Shown: positions 21,201 through 31,526, counted from the first letter of the stretch. The stretch is DNA of 64,000 bases from Lotus japonicus (GCF_012489685.1 NC_080042.1:30385158-30449157); one strand, 5' to 3'. Program-made: numbers and translations. The notes: generated from the sequence alone by a model not told the origin.

Positions 21201-23779
21201 GTATCCTTATACCATCTAAAATCACCCAAAGACTTACACTTAAGATTGGACAAAAGATCACCAGATCTATCCTTGATGAGGGAAGGATCTCCAACAAAAT
21301 GTTGAGCTATAGTGAAGATTAAGGAGTTGACAGCATCAGGAATGAATTTCCCATCTTCAATGATAGGATTACCTTCTTCATCAGTCTTGATAGCAGTCAA
21401 GATCTGATTCTTCTCGTCTTCAGTGAGATAATTATCCCACCAACCTTTGAGCTGGCCACAGAAACCAGCAACCAAGACTTCGACAATAAGAGATTCAGGA
21501 CAACTATTGGCGGTAACATAGGCAGTGGCTACCATAGTCATATTTTGGAGGATTTTGGTGATGCCATACTCGTTTTCACCATCAATATTCCATTCATAGA
21601 CATTGTTGGCACTGAAGCTTTTGAAGTTTGAAGATTCTTCTAAAAGAAGATCAGGAGCAGTAGCTCTAGGATAATAGAGTTTGGTTTCTTTTCTCCACTG
21701 ATTCCTAGAATTGTGATTAACAGCGTTGATAGGAATACTCTTGACAGATTGGATATCAGAATCAGACTCAGCCTTACCATCTTCAATATTGTTTAAAGAA
21801 GTAGAGGCATTACGAGTAGAAGTCCGAGTTTTTGGAGGAGCAGGAGCAGAGACAGTAGGATTAGAAACTGCCTCCGGAGTAGGAGTTTCCTGAGTCGGGG
21901 TTTCAGGGATCACTTGATTGAGAAGCTTCAGTTGTTCCACAACTTTCTGAAGAAGCTCATTATCAGATTCATTCTTGGCACGAAGGGATTGAGCTGAGTG
22001 CCTAGATCGATTACTGATTTGGAAAGGTTTGAATAAAGGTTTTTCCAGTTGACACCCTTTAGGGATATCAAGATCTGGGGAAGAGGGTTCAGTCTTGACC
22101 TTTCCTTTTCCTTTTCTAGCAGATTCATCATGAGTCTGAGATTCTCCAAGAGTTTGAAGATACTTATTGGTATAATTGGCCTGTTCCATGAGGTCTTTGA
22201 TGTCCTTACTGGTGACCTCACCTTCTTCTTCTCTAGTCTTGAAGGGAGAAGCCAAAACAGGTGTAGATTGAGCTCCTTTAAGAAGGAAAGGAGTTTTAGG
22301 TGGCAGTTTAGAAAGGGTTTCTTTTCCATCTTTATGCTGCCATTTAACCATGTCAATTTGGAAGGGGTAAGATTTCCAATTCTTGTTGGCATAATCTTGA
22401 AACCATTCAAAAAAGAAGATGTTCTGCCGGGTTTTTTCAAGGAACCCGTAGAACTTTTCTTGGATCTTCTTTCTCTTTTCACCCTGATACTTTGCAAAGA
22501 ACCATTTTCTTTGCTTAGTCCATCGGTCAGAGTAGAAATCTGCTTTGATACTTTCTTTGTCGATGACAAATTCAGTAGTGATAGCTCCAATGAAATCAGA
22601 AGTTTCTTCAGGGGTTTCTAGAGAAGAATACGTTGGAGATAAGTTGGATTGATGATCTTCATCACCCTTGTCATAGGTAGTCTTGACAGGAGTGGTATTG
22701 ACATATCCAGCCAAATGGATAATAGATCCGTCATGTGAGAGGGAAGGTCGAGCGCTAAACTCAGGCTGGTTCCTTCTAGTCATGGAAAAAGATCTTCTGG
22801 ACATGGGAGATTGGAAATCATTTGAGGATGTCCTAATAGATCTAGGGATAGAGAAGGAATTTCTCCTATCAAAGATGAGATCTACTTGGCCAGATTGGTG
22901 TTGGACGATTTCACGAAACTCAGGAGTTTCAACAGGTTGGGCTGGAGTAGCCTTTTCCAGAGACCATTTCTCTGGAAGGGTGATATCACTCCATTGGATG
23001 GTTTTGGGCACAATACCATTGGCCTTATCATAATCTGTGAGGAAGAGGGTAGTTTCTCCAGATTTCTCACAATTGGTTCGCAAGAAATAAGATTTGATTG
23101 AGTTCATTACCTTGTATTGAACCCTGTAGATCAAAGAGATTGGAATGGAATCTTCTTTCATATCAAGGCCGTGAAGCTTGATATTTAGGAAGAGAACGTC
23201 AAGGATGTTTTTGTCTTCCAGACTGACAGTAAGATCTGGAAAGCAATTGAAAAAGATTGGTCCATTACTCAGGCTGGTTTCAACCGTTCCTAAGAGGGAG
23301 TCATGGAATTGATTATGTCTAATATCCCTAAGACAAAGAAGAACAGAGATGTCCAGAGACTTCCTAGTTAGGGGTTTGAGATCAACTTGAACACTACCTA
23401 TGTGAAGATAGTTGAAGTTCTTGCTGATATGATCTTTGACGCTTTTCTCAGAAAGCAGATGGATTTCTTCATTATCAGATCTGAGCTTGTAGGTTTGCTC
23501 AATGGTTTTGATGATGAAGTCTGAGCGTTTGAAAAAAGATCCATTTGGTTTGTAGATCTCAGCATGAGAGATTTTAGGGATTTCCCAGTTGTCGAGATCT
23601 TGATTGATATCTTCAAAATGAATTTCTTCTTTGAAGACAGATTTGGATAATTGATTGGATTGATGAGGATGATTGATAGAAGAAGAAGAGGGTTGGGAAG
23701 ATCTGAAAGAAAGCTTAGAAGAGAAAGAGCGAAGCATTATGAAAGATAGATCTTCCTTACCCGTAAGTATCATCGCCAT
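18203..23779 (-). CDS. C1 ORF1 polyprotein (MP-CP-AP-RT-RNase H), open, 1858 aa
   Basis: Uninterrupted frame from the ATG at 23779; the preceding GTG is not a likely start. In order: a 30K-type movement protein at about 95-240 (LLCLRDIRHNQF, NGPIFFNCFP), a charged segment at about 405-475, a linker, coat protein at about 690-925, a CCHC knuckle near 1014, an aspartic protease with DTGADS near 1247, RT at about 1430-1690 with YIDD, and RNase H at about 1730-1858 with its acidic residues (ETDAS, KKEVL, RVDCK, LPDFL). Compared with C2-C4 it carries Gly-to-Glu changes in the protease flap region (codon 19835-19837) and in the conserved FGQYEW stretch of RT (19133-19135), plus Ala-to-Pro in RNase H. 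The frame is complete, but these changes make activity doubtful. Confidence 0.88.
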   Translation of the reverse strand: MAMILTGKEDLSFIMLRSFSSKLSFRSSQPSSSSINHPHQSNQLSKSVFKEEIHFEDINQDLDNWEIPKISHAEIYKPNGSFFKRSDFIIKTIEQTYKLRSDNEEIHLLSEKSVKDHISKNFNYLHIGSVQVDLKPLTRKSLDISVLLCLRDIRHNQFHDSLLGTVETSLSNGPIFFNCFPDLTVSLEDKNILDVLFLNIKLHGLDMKEDSIPISLIYRVQYKVMNSIKSYFLRTNCEKSGETTLFLTDYDKANGIVPKTIQWSDITLPEKWSLEKATPAQPVETPEFREIVQHQSGQVDLIFDRRNSFSIPRSIRTSSNDFQSPMSRRSFSMTRRNQPEFSARPSLSHDGSIIHLAGYVNTTPVKTTYDKGDEDHQSNLSPTYSSLETPEETSDFIGAITTEFVIDKESIKADFYSDRWTKQRKWFFAKYQGEKRKKIQEKFYGFLEKTRQNIFFFEWFQDYANKNWKSYPFQIDMVKWQHKDGKETLSKLPPKTPFLLKGAQSTPVLASPFKTREEEGEVTSKDIKDLMEQANYTNKYLQTLGESQTHDESARKGKGKVKTEPSSPDLDIPKGCQLEKPLFKPFQISNRSRHSAQSLRAKNESDNELLQKVVEQLKLLNQVIPETPTQETPTPEAVSNPTVSAPAPPKTRTSTRNASTSLNNIEDGKAESDSDIQSVKSIPINAVNHNSRNQWRKETKLYYPRATAPDLLLEESSNFKSFSANNVYEWNIDGENEYGITKILQNMTMVATAYVTANSCPESLIVEVLVAGFCGQLKGWWDNYLTEDEKNQILTAIKTDEEGNPIIEDGKFIPDAVNSLIFTIAQHFVGDPSLIKDRSGDLLSNLKCKSLGDFRWYKDTFLTRVYTREDSQQAFWKEKFLAGLPKSFGDKVREKLRSQNPGGEIPYHTLSYGQLIAIIQRVALKICQDDKIQQQLTKEKSQNRRDLGTFCEQFGIQGCPKKPKPRKQDPPPKQQWRKRSSRNDQRKPRSKPHSAQTSKNPPETKTSQGKDVTCYTCGKPGHISRYCRLKRRISELQLEPEIEDKINNLLIQTSDEEESNPSDSDSEISEDLNQIQNDDSQSSSSVNTLTINTLTNEQDLLFRAINSIPDPEEKKIYLERLRSTLEDRPPRSPITTNKFNLRDTFKRLEKSAVKPVTIQDLQSEVSTLKIEVKGLKQIQRSQQLILDKLTRNYEEDSSSSIPDSNPAPNNNCDDFLEVINHVTIQKFYIHIKILIGDFILETPALFDTGADSSCISEGLIPTRYFEKTTEKLSAAEGSRLIIKYKIPSAIIKNGSLEIETPFLLVRNLSQKVIIETPFIKKLFPYDTDVDGITVQHLGQPILFKFSEPPFDKTLNVISYKEKQINFLKEEISFKNIEVQLQQPSVKIRIENILGNIQSSICSDLPNAFWERKSHMVELPYDKDFSDKQIPTKARPIQMNEELLHFCRKEIDDLLKKKLIRRSKSPWSCAAFYVNKQAEIERGTPRLVINYKPLNQALCWIRYPIPNKKDLLARLHDAKIFSKFDMKSGFWQIQLQEKDRYKTAFTVPFEQYEWNVMPFGLKNAPSEFQRIMNEIFNPYSKFTIVYIDDVLVFSQTVDQHFKHLNTFISVIKRNGLAVSKTKVSLFQTKIRFLGHNIHQGTIIPINRAIEFTDKFPDQIIDKTQLQRFLGCLNYVADFCPQLSTIIKPLHDRLKKDPPPWSDIHTNVVKQIKLRVKNLPCLYLPNPQAFKIIETDASDIGFGGILKQKILDKEQIIAFTSKHWNPAQQNYSTVKKEVLPIVLSISKFQSDLINQKFLVRVDCKSAKEILQKDVKNLASKHIFARWQAILSVFDFDIEYIKGSNNSLPDFLTREYLQGRS

Positions 23780-23862
23780 CACCTGGTTCTATAGAAACAG
23801 ATAAATAAATTAGAAATATAAGTTATGTTCTGCGTTGTTCTTAATAGTTGAGCAGTATAGAT
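23780..23862 (-). other. Truncated 5' leader of C1
   Basis: The last about 83 nt of the viral leader before the ORF1 ATG, matching 24290-24371 of C2 in inverted orientation. The homology stops at AGTATAGAT. Confidence 0.8.
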
Positions 23863-23869
23863 TTAAGTC

Positions 23870-23959
23870 CAGAGGATGATGATTGAGAATCATCATTCTG
23901 GATTTGATTTAGGTCTTCGGAGACCTCGGAGTCGGAGTCCGAAGGATTGGATTCTTCTT
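23870..23959 (-). repeat. 90-nt coat-protein-region scrap at the C1/C2 head-to-head junction
   Basis: Matches about 20527-20616 (Ser/Asp-rich segment after the zinc knuckle) in the same orientation as C1. On the left it follows a few filler bases (TTAAGTC). On the right it meets C2 at an ATCAGAG word shared by both partners. Confidence 0.85.
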
Positions 23960-24371
23960 TATCAGAGCCTGATGGGGAAGTAGGAACATGCTAAATATGT
24001 TAGATATAAGTTATTTCTCTGTTCTGTTCTTATATAATTAAGCACTATGGTCGGGATCTGGACTGGTAATACACTTTGAACTAAACTAAAATGAAAGCTC
24101 TTTTGAACATCTTCTAGGATTATTACTATTCAGACTTATGATCATCTGTGTAGCGGAGGCGTTGAAGGCAGTAAGTCCCTGTGTGGCAGTAAGTCTATAT
24201 TGGCCATACTACAGACATGTTATTAAGTTCTGAATATTTTTAATGTCCTTGTTTAGTTTCTTTTTGTGGTGGCTTAAGTCTGATCCAGATCTATACTGCT
24301 CAACTATTAAGAACAACGCAGAACATAACTTATATTTCTAATTTATTTATCTGTTTCTATAGAACCAGGTG
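23960..24371 (+). promoter_or_regulatory. C2 5' leader with short uORFs and possible intron
   Basis: About 410 nt between primer site and ORF1. It holds several short uORFs, including ATGs at about 23988 and 24138. Two GCA/GTAAGT words at 24171 and 24189 look like tandem 5' splice sites, and TTTCTATAG ending at 24362 looks like a 3' splice site with a CTAAT branch-like word nearby. The in-frame TAG directly before ORF1 is part of that acceptor. Leaders with many uORFs are usual in Caulimoviridae. Splicing is an inference only. Confidence 0.55.
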
Positions 24372-27300
24372 ATGGCGATGATACTTACGGGTAAGGAAGA
24401 TCTATCTTTCATAATGCTTCGCTCTTTCTCTTCTAAGCTTTCTTTCAGATCTTCCCAACCCTCTTCTTCTTCTATCAATCATCCTCATCAATCCAATCAA
24501 TTATCCAAATCTGTCTTCAAAGAAGAAATTCATTTTGAAGATATCAATCAAGATCTCGACAACTGGGAAATCCCTAAAATCTCTCATGCTGAGATCTACA
24601 AACCAAATGGATCTTTTTTCAAACGCTCAGACTTCATCATCAAAACCGTTGAGCAAACCTACAAGCTCAGATCTGATAATGAAGAAATCCATCTGCTTTC
24701 TGAGAAAAGCGTCAAAGATCATATCAGCAAGAACTTCAACTATCTTCACATAGGTAGTGTTCAAGTTGGTCTCAAACCCCTAACTAGGAAGTCTCTGGAC
24801 ATCTCTGTTCTTCTTTGTCTTAGGGATATTAGACATAATCAATTCCATGACTCCCTCTTAGGAACGGTTGAAACCAGCCTGAGTAATGGACCAATCTTTT
24901 TCAATTGCTTTCCAGATCTTACTGTCAGTCTGGAAGACAAAAACATCCTTGACGTTCTCTTCCTAAATATCAAGCTTCACGGCCTTGATATGAAAGAAGA
25001 TTCCATTCCAATCTCTTTGATCTACAGGGTTCAATACAAGGTAATGAACTCAATCAAATCTTATTTCTTGCGAACCAATTGTGAGAAATCTGGAGAAACT
25101 ACCCTCTTCCTCACAGATTATGATAAGGCCAATGTTATTGTGCCCAAAACCATCCAATGGAGTGATATCACCCTTCCAGAGAAATGGTCTCTGGAAAAGG
25201 CTACTCCAGCCCAACCTGTTGAAACTCCTGAGTTTCGTGAAATCGTCCAACACCAATCTGGCCAAGTTGATCTCATCTTTGATAGGAGAAATTCCTTCTC
25301 TATCCCTAGATCTATTAGGACATCCTCAAATGATTTCCAATCTCCCATGTCCAGAAGATCTTTTTCCATGACTAGAAGGAACCAGCCTGAGTTTAGCGCT
25401 CGACCTTCCCTCTCACATGACGGATCTACTATCCATTTGGCTGGATATGTCAATACCACTCCTGTCAAGACTACCTATGACAAGGGTGATGAAGATCATC
25501 AATCCAACTTATCTCCAACGTATTCTTCTCTAGAAACCCCTGGAGAAACTTCTGATTTCATTGGAGCTATCACTACTGAATTTGTCATCGACAAAGAAAG
25601 TATCAAAGCAGATTTCTACTCTGACCGATGGACTAAGCAAAGAAAATGGTTCTTTGCAAAGTATCAGGGTGAAAAGAGAAAGAAGATCCAAGAAAAATTC
25701 TACGGGTTCCTTGAAAAAACCCGGCAGAACATCTTCTTTTTTGAATGGTTTCAAGATTATGCCAACAAGAATTGGAAATCTTACCCCTTCCAAATTGACA
25801 TGGTTAAATGGCAGCATAAAGATGGAAAAGAAACCCTTTCTAAACTGCCACCTAAAACTCCTTTCCTTCTTAAAGGAGCTCAATCTACACCTGTTTTGGC
25901 TTCTCCCTTCAAGACTAGAGAAGAAGAAGGTGAGGTCACCAGTAAGGACATCAAAGACCTCATGGAACAGGCCAATTATACCAATAAGTATCTTCAAACT
26001 CTTGGAGAATCTCAGACTCATGATGAATCTGCTAGAAAAGGAAAAGGAAAGGTCAAGACTGAACCCTCTTCCCCAGATCTTGATATCCCTAAAGGGTGTC
26101 AACTGGAAAAACCTTTATTCAAACCTTTCCAAATCAGTAATCGATCTAGGCACTCAGCTCAATCCCTTCGTGCCAAGAATGAATCTGATAATGAGCTTCT
26201 TCAGAAAGTTGTGGAACAACTGAAGCTTCTCAATCAAGTGATCCCTGAAACCCCGACTCAGGAAACTCCTACTCCGGAGGCAGTTTCTAATCCTACTGTC
26301 TCTGCTCCTGCTCCTCCAAAAACTCGGACTTCTACTCGTAATGCCTCTACTTCTTTAAACAATATTGAAGATGGTAAGGCTGAGTCTGATTCTGATATCC
26401 AATCTGTCAAGAGTATTCCTATCAACGCTGTTAATCACAATTCTAGGAATCAGTGGAGAAAAGAAACCAAACTCTATTATCCTAGAGCTACTGCTCCTGA
26501 TCTTCTTTTAGAAGAATCTTCAAACTTCAAAAGCTTCAGTGCCAACAATGTCTATGAATGGAATATTGATGGTGAAAACGAGTATGGCATCACCAAAATC
26601 CTCCAAAATATGACTATGGTAGCCACTGCCTATGTTACCGCCAATAGTTGTCCTGAATCTCTTATTGTCGAAGTCTTGGTTGCTGGTTTCTGTGGCCAGC
26701 TCAAAGGTTGGTGGGATAATTATCTCACTGAAGACGAGAAGAATCAGATCTTGACTGCTATCAAGACTGATGAAGAAGGTAATCCTATCATTGAAGATGG
26801 GAAATTCATTCCTGATGCTGTCAACTCCTTAATCTTCACTATAGCTCAACATTTTGTTGGAGATCCTTCCCTCATCAAGGATAGATCTGGTGATCTTTTG
26901 TCCAATCTTAAGTGTAAGTCTTTGGGTGATTTTAGATGGTATAAGGATACCTTCTTGACCAGAGTCTACACCCGGGAAGACAGCCAACAAGCCTTCTGGA
27001 AAGAGAAATTCCTGGCAGGCCTCCCTAAATCTTTTGGCGACAAAGTTCGGGAAAAACTTAGAAGCCAAAATCCGGGGGGAGAAATCCCGTATCACACCCT
27101 TAGTTATGGACAACTTATTGCTATCATTCAAAGAGTTGCTCTCAAAATCTGTCAGGATGACAAAATCCAACAGCAACTCACTAAGGAGAAGTCTCAAAAT
27201 CGCAGGGATTTGGGTACTTTCTGCGAACAATTTGGAATTCAAGGTTGTCCCAAGAAACCTAAACCTAGAAAGCAAGATCCTCCTCCCAAACAACAGTGGA

Positions 27301-29944
27301 GAAAGAGATCAAGCAGAAATGATCAAAGGAAACCTAGATCTAAACCTCATTCTGCTCAAACCTCCAAAAACCCTCCTGAGACTAAAACCTCTCAAGGAAA
27401 AGATGTCACCTGCTATACCTGCGGCAAGCCTGGCCATATTAGCAGATATTGCAGACTCAAAAGAAGAATCTCTGAGCTTCAGCTTGAACCTGAGATTGAG
27501 GATAAGATCAACAATCTTCTCATTCAAACCTCTGATGAAGAAGAATCCAATCCTTCGGACTCCGACTCCGAGGTCTCCGAAGACCTAAATCAAATCCAGA
27601 ATGATGATTCTCAATCATCATCCTCTGTCAATACCTTGACCATTAACACTTTGACTAATGAGCAAGATCTTCTCTTTAGGGCCATCAATTCTATCCCTGA
27701 TCCTGAAGAAAAGAAAATCTACTTGGAACGCCTCAGATCTACTCTTGAAGACAGGCCTCCCAGAAGTCCTATTACTACCAATAAGTTCAATCTTAGGGAT
27801 ACCTTCAAGCGTCTTGAAAAATCTGCTGTCAAACCTGTCACTATTCAAGACCTCCAATCTGAAGTTAGTACCCTTAAAATCGAGGTTAAGGGTCTCAAAC
27901 AAATCCAAAGAAGTCAGCAGCTTATCTTAGACAAACTGACTAGAAATTATGAAGAAGACAGTTCTTCTTCTATACCTGATTCCAATCCTGCTCCTAACAA
28001 CAATTGCGATGATTTTCTGGAAGTTATCAATCATGTCACCATCCAGAAATTCTACATCCACATCAAAATCCTTATAGGAGATTTTATCTTGGAAACTCCA
28101 GCTCTCTTTGATACTGGGGCTGATTCCAGTTGTATTTCTGAGGGACTCATTCCCACCAGATATTTTGAAAAAACAACTGAGAAACTCAGTGCTGCTGAAG
28201 GATCTAGGTTAATAATCAAATATAAGATCCCCTCGGCTATCATCAAAAATGGTAGTCTTGAAATTGAAACCCCTTTTCTGCTCGTCAGAAATCTTAGTCA
28301 AAAAGTCATAATAGGGACTCCTTTCATTAAGAAACTCTTCCCTTATGATACTGACGTTGATGGCATCACTGTCCAGCACCTTGGACAACCTATTCTGTTC
28401 AAATTCTCAGAACCTCCCTTTGACAAAACCCTGAATGTTATATCTTACAAGGAAAAGCAAATCAATTTCCTCAAGGAAGAGATCTCCTTCAAGAACATTG
28501 AAGTTCAATTACAACAACCTTCAGTCAAAATAAGGATTGAGAATATTTTGGGGAATATTCAATCTAGCATCTGTTCTGACCTACCCAATGCCTTTTGGGA
28601 AAGGAAGAGCCATATGGTGGAACTTCCTTATGATAAGGATTTTTCAGACAAACAGATCCCAACCAAGGCTAGACCTATTCAAATGAATGAAGAACTTCTT
28701 CATTTTTGCCGAAAGGAAATCGATGATCTTCTTAAGAAGAAACTAATCCGCAGGAGTAAAAGTCCTTGGTCCTGTGCAGCCTTCTATGTCAACAAACAAG
28801 CTGAGATAGAACGGGGAACCCCTAGATTGGTCATCAACTACAAACCTCTCAATCAAGCCCTTTGTTGGATTAGATATCCTATTCCCAACAAGAAAGATCT
28901 TGCCAGACTGCATGATGCTAAGATCTTTTCGAAGTTCGACATGAAATCTGGATTTTGGCAAATCCAATTACAAGAAAAGGATAGGTATAAAACTGCTTTT
29001 ACTGTCCCTTTTGGACAATATGAGTGGAATGTTATGCCTTTTGGGCTAAAGAACGCCCCATCCGAATTTCAAAGGATCATGAATGAAATCTTCAATCCCT
29101 ATTCCAAATTCACTATTGTCTACATCGATGATGTGCTGGTCTTCTCTCAAACCGTGGATCAACACTTCAAACACCTCAATACTTTCATCTCTGTAATCAA
29201 AAGGAATGGTCTGGCAGTATCCAAAACAAAAGTCAGCTTGTTCCAAACCAAAATCAGATTCCTTGGCCATAATATTCACCAAGGAACTATCATTCCCATC
29301 AATAGAGCCATCGAGTTCACCGACAAATTCCCTGATCAAATCATAGACAAAACCCAATTGCAAAGATTCTTGGGATGTCTCAATTATGTTGCAGACTTCT
29401 GTCCTCAACTCAGCACAATAATTAAACCCCTTCATGATAGACTCAAGAAGGATCCTCCACCCTGGTCTGATATTCATACCAACGTGGTCAAACAAATCAA
29501 ACTGCGTGTCAAAAATCTTCCTTGTCTTTATCTCCCTAATCCTCAAGCTTTCAAGATTATTGAAACTGATGCCTCTGATATTGGCTTTGGTGGTATTTTG
29601 AAACAAAAAATTCTTGATAAAGAACAAATTATTGCTTTTACTTCAAAACATTGGAATCCTGCTCAACAGAATTATTCTACTGTTAAAAAAGAAGTTTTAG
29701 CAATCGTTTTATCTATTTCAAAATTTCAATCTGATTTGATTAATCAAAAATTCTAGTCCGAGTAGACTGCAAATCTGCGAAAGAAATCTTACAAAAAGAT
29801 GTCAAAAACTTAGCTTCAAAACATATCTTTGCCAGATGGCAAGCTATTTTAAGCGTTTTTGACTTCGATATTGAATATATAAAAGGTTCTAACAATTCTC
29901 TCCCTGATTTCCTCACTCGTGAATATTTGCAGGGCAGATCATAA
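24372..29944 (+). pseudogene. C2 ORF1 polyprotein, RNase H end lost by frameshift
   Basis: Same domain order as C1: movement protein (coordinates about 24650-25090), coat protein (26450-27150), CCHC knuckle at 27411, protease DTG at 28110, RT with YIDD at 29121, and RNase H from about 29560. The open frame ends at 29756 because one T is missing near 29755 relative to the other copies. The last about 63 residues, holding the third and fourth acidic positions of RNase H, are therefore out of frame up to the original stop at 29942-29944. A three-base loss near 28900 also removes one Leu codon in the RT fingers region (KKDLAR against KKDLLAR) without changing frame. The protease flap and FGQYEW residues keep the common form here, unlike C1. 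Confidence 0.88.
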
Positions 29945-29945
29945 G

Positions 29946-31361
29946 ATGGCCTCCAAAGGCTCTTCCTCATCCAGAGGAAGAGGCAGAGGTTCTCACAAGA
30001 ACAAAGGTATTACAATTTCTGACTTAATCCTCTCTGGGCCCACTGCCCATCAATCTGGACCCACTGTCCAAAATCAAAAATCTGAGCCCACTGCTCAAAA
30101 TCAATCTCCCCAACCAAAACAAACCAAAGCAGATTATGCTTTATCAATTCCAACTCTCCTTGCCCTCAAACAAGCAGGCCTGGATAATGTTCCTCAGGGA
30201 CTCATCAATTTACCCAAAAAATCCTGGGCTAGCATGACAGAAGAAGATGATGACCTTCAATCTCTCCAAGCCATCATTGATAAAACCAAAACCTTAGCAA
30301 CTCATTGCGGGAAAAAACCCGTTGTTGCTCAACCCAGTCAACCCAACCAAAATACCGGTTATCTAGCCAAAATAAACTCCAAATTCCAAACTTTTATTGA
30401 ACCAGAAAGGTGGGATAGCTCTGGAGGAGTCAACCTTGCCAACAAAATTAGCATTAAACTCTTCCCAAACCACCTTGATCCCATTCACCCAAACAAATCC
30501 CAAACTTTCTATGAGTTTATCCTTATAGACACAAACAGTGTAGAAATCAAACACTTTAGAGATAAATCTGATAACTCCCTTATCACTCATTCTACACTCC
30601 AGATTCTCCGTGTCCTTCGTCCCACTGACTTTGGACCTAATCCAAATAGTTACAAAAAATTCTCTCAGAACTTTGACCCTGTAGGTTTCAACTATTGGGA
30701 CTATATGAAAGCTTGGGAGAATACAATCCTTGGTCTACAAAATCAGAATTTCAAACACTCTTGGCTCATTTATTTTAAATGGTCCAATAAATATTCTTTT
30801 CCAAATTGGTTTCACTCTTGGTGGGATTTCTTTGGACCTACTACGGAAATCTTTCCCTCTGAAGTTCTTGAGGGTTACAATCATTTTTTAAAGCATTGGA
30901 ATAAAGATTTAAACAATTATCCTGATTGTTTGAATTTTTACACAATCTTTTCCCTTTCTTGGGTATTTGCCTGGCGTTATGGTCTCAAGACAAAAGCCCA
31001 ACCAATTCTCCACAAACAACCCTTAATCAAATGGTGGAAGGTCTTTGATGCTTCCAAAGCTCATAAGGAGAATGTCAATCAGTGGTTTAAGTCTAACCAA
31101 AAGTGCCTTAAGCATGCCAATCCGCAATCTAGTCTCTTGCTCAATCAAAAGGCCCACATCACAACGGCCCTTGCAGGAGCTTCAACAGAAGAAGACTTGC
31201 TGAAGAATCTCCAAACAGCTCTACAATTATTAAAAGAAAAAGAGCCAAAGGAGCAGGCCTCATCCTCAAAGGCCCCTCAGCAGAAAACTTCCTCACAATC
31301 TTCTTTCGGGTCAGATTTTATCCCGGAAACACTGGAATCAAGTGAAGATGACTTCTGCTAA
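29946..31361 (+). CDS. C2 ORF2, pararetrovirus protein of unknown function (471 aa)
   Basis: Open from the ATG at 29946, one base after the ORF1 stop, to TAA at 31361. It has the same build as the C1 copy: RG-rich N-terminus, Gln/Pro/Thr-rich stretch with repeated SGPT, a Trp/Phe-rich central region around residues 250-380, a short Ala/Gln-rich segment with AGASTEEDLLKNL, and an acidic tail. The one-base spacing suggests that ribosomes finishing ORF1 could restart here, or that a separate spliced RNA is used. No transmembrane segment or catalytic motif is visible. Its best-supported label is the second ORF of florendovirus-like endogenous viruses. Confidence 0.82.
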   Translation: MASKGSSSSRGRGRGSHKNKGITISDLILSGPTAHQSGPTVQNQKSEPTAQNQSPQPKQTKADYALSIPTLLALKQAGLDNVPQGLINLPKKSWASMTEEDDDLQSLQAIIDKTKTLATHCGKKPVVAQPSQPNQNTGYLAKINSKFQTFIEPERWDSSGGVNLANKISIKLFPNHLDPIHPNKSQTFYEFILIDTNSVEIKHFRDKSDNSLITHSTLQILRVLRPTDFGPNPNSYKKFSQNFDPVGFNYWDYMKAWENTILGLQNQNFKHSWLIYFKWSNKYSFPNWFHSWWDFFGPTTEIFPSEVLEGYNHFLKHWNKDLNNYPDCLNFYTIFSLSWVFAWRYGLKTKAQPILHKQPLIKWWKVFDASKAHKENVNQWFKSNQKCLKHANPQSSLLLNQKAHITTALAGASTEEDLLKNLQTALQLLKEKEPKEQASSSKAPQQKTSSQSSFGSDFIPETLESSEDDFC

Positions 31362-31481
31362 AGCTTTGTCGTCTTTTATCATTATGTTTTGTAATAATTC
31401 AATCTCAATTATTGTATTCCACTGTAGCAACAGTAGAACTTTTTACTGTAGCAAATAGTGCCCGTCAAATAGTACCGTCTA

Positions 31482-31509
31482 CCGGAACTATTCAACCGGA
31501 ACTATTCAA
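31482..31509 (+). repeat. 14-bp direct repeat upstream of the TATA-like box
   Basis: CCGGAACTATTCAA occurs twice without spacer, ending 17 nt before CTTTAAATAG. The pair is conserved in C1 (inverted) and C4. Confidence 0.85.
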
Positions 31510-31526
31510 ACAGTGACCAAATTTTT

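Larger units (their letters stand above)
16284..23862 (-). mobile_element. Endogenous pararetrovirus copy C1, nearly complete
   Basis: On the - strand this runs from a truncated leader (23862) through ORF1 and ORF2 to the genome 3' end just short of the primer site. About 330 nt of the leader, including the primer site, are missing. Both ORFs are open. The layout (one MP-CP-AP-RT-RNase H polyprotein plus a downstream ORF) is that of Caulimoviridae in the florendovirus/petuvirus group. The exact genus is not settled by eye. Confidence 0.88.
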
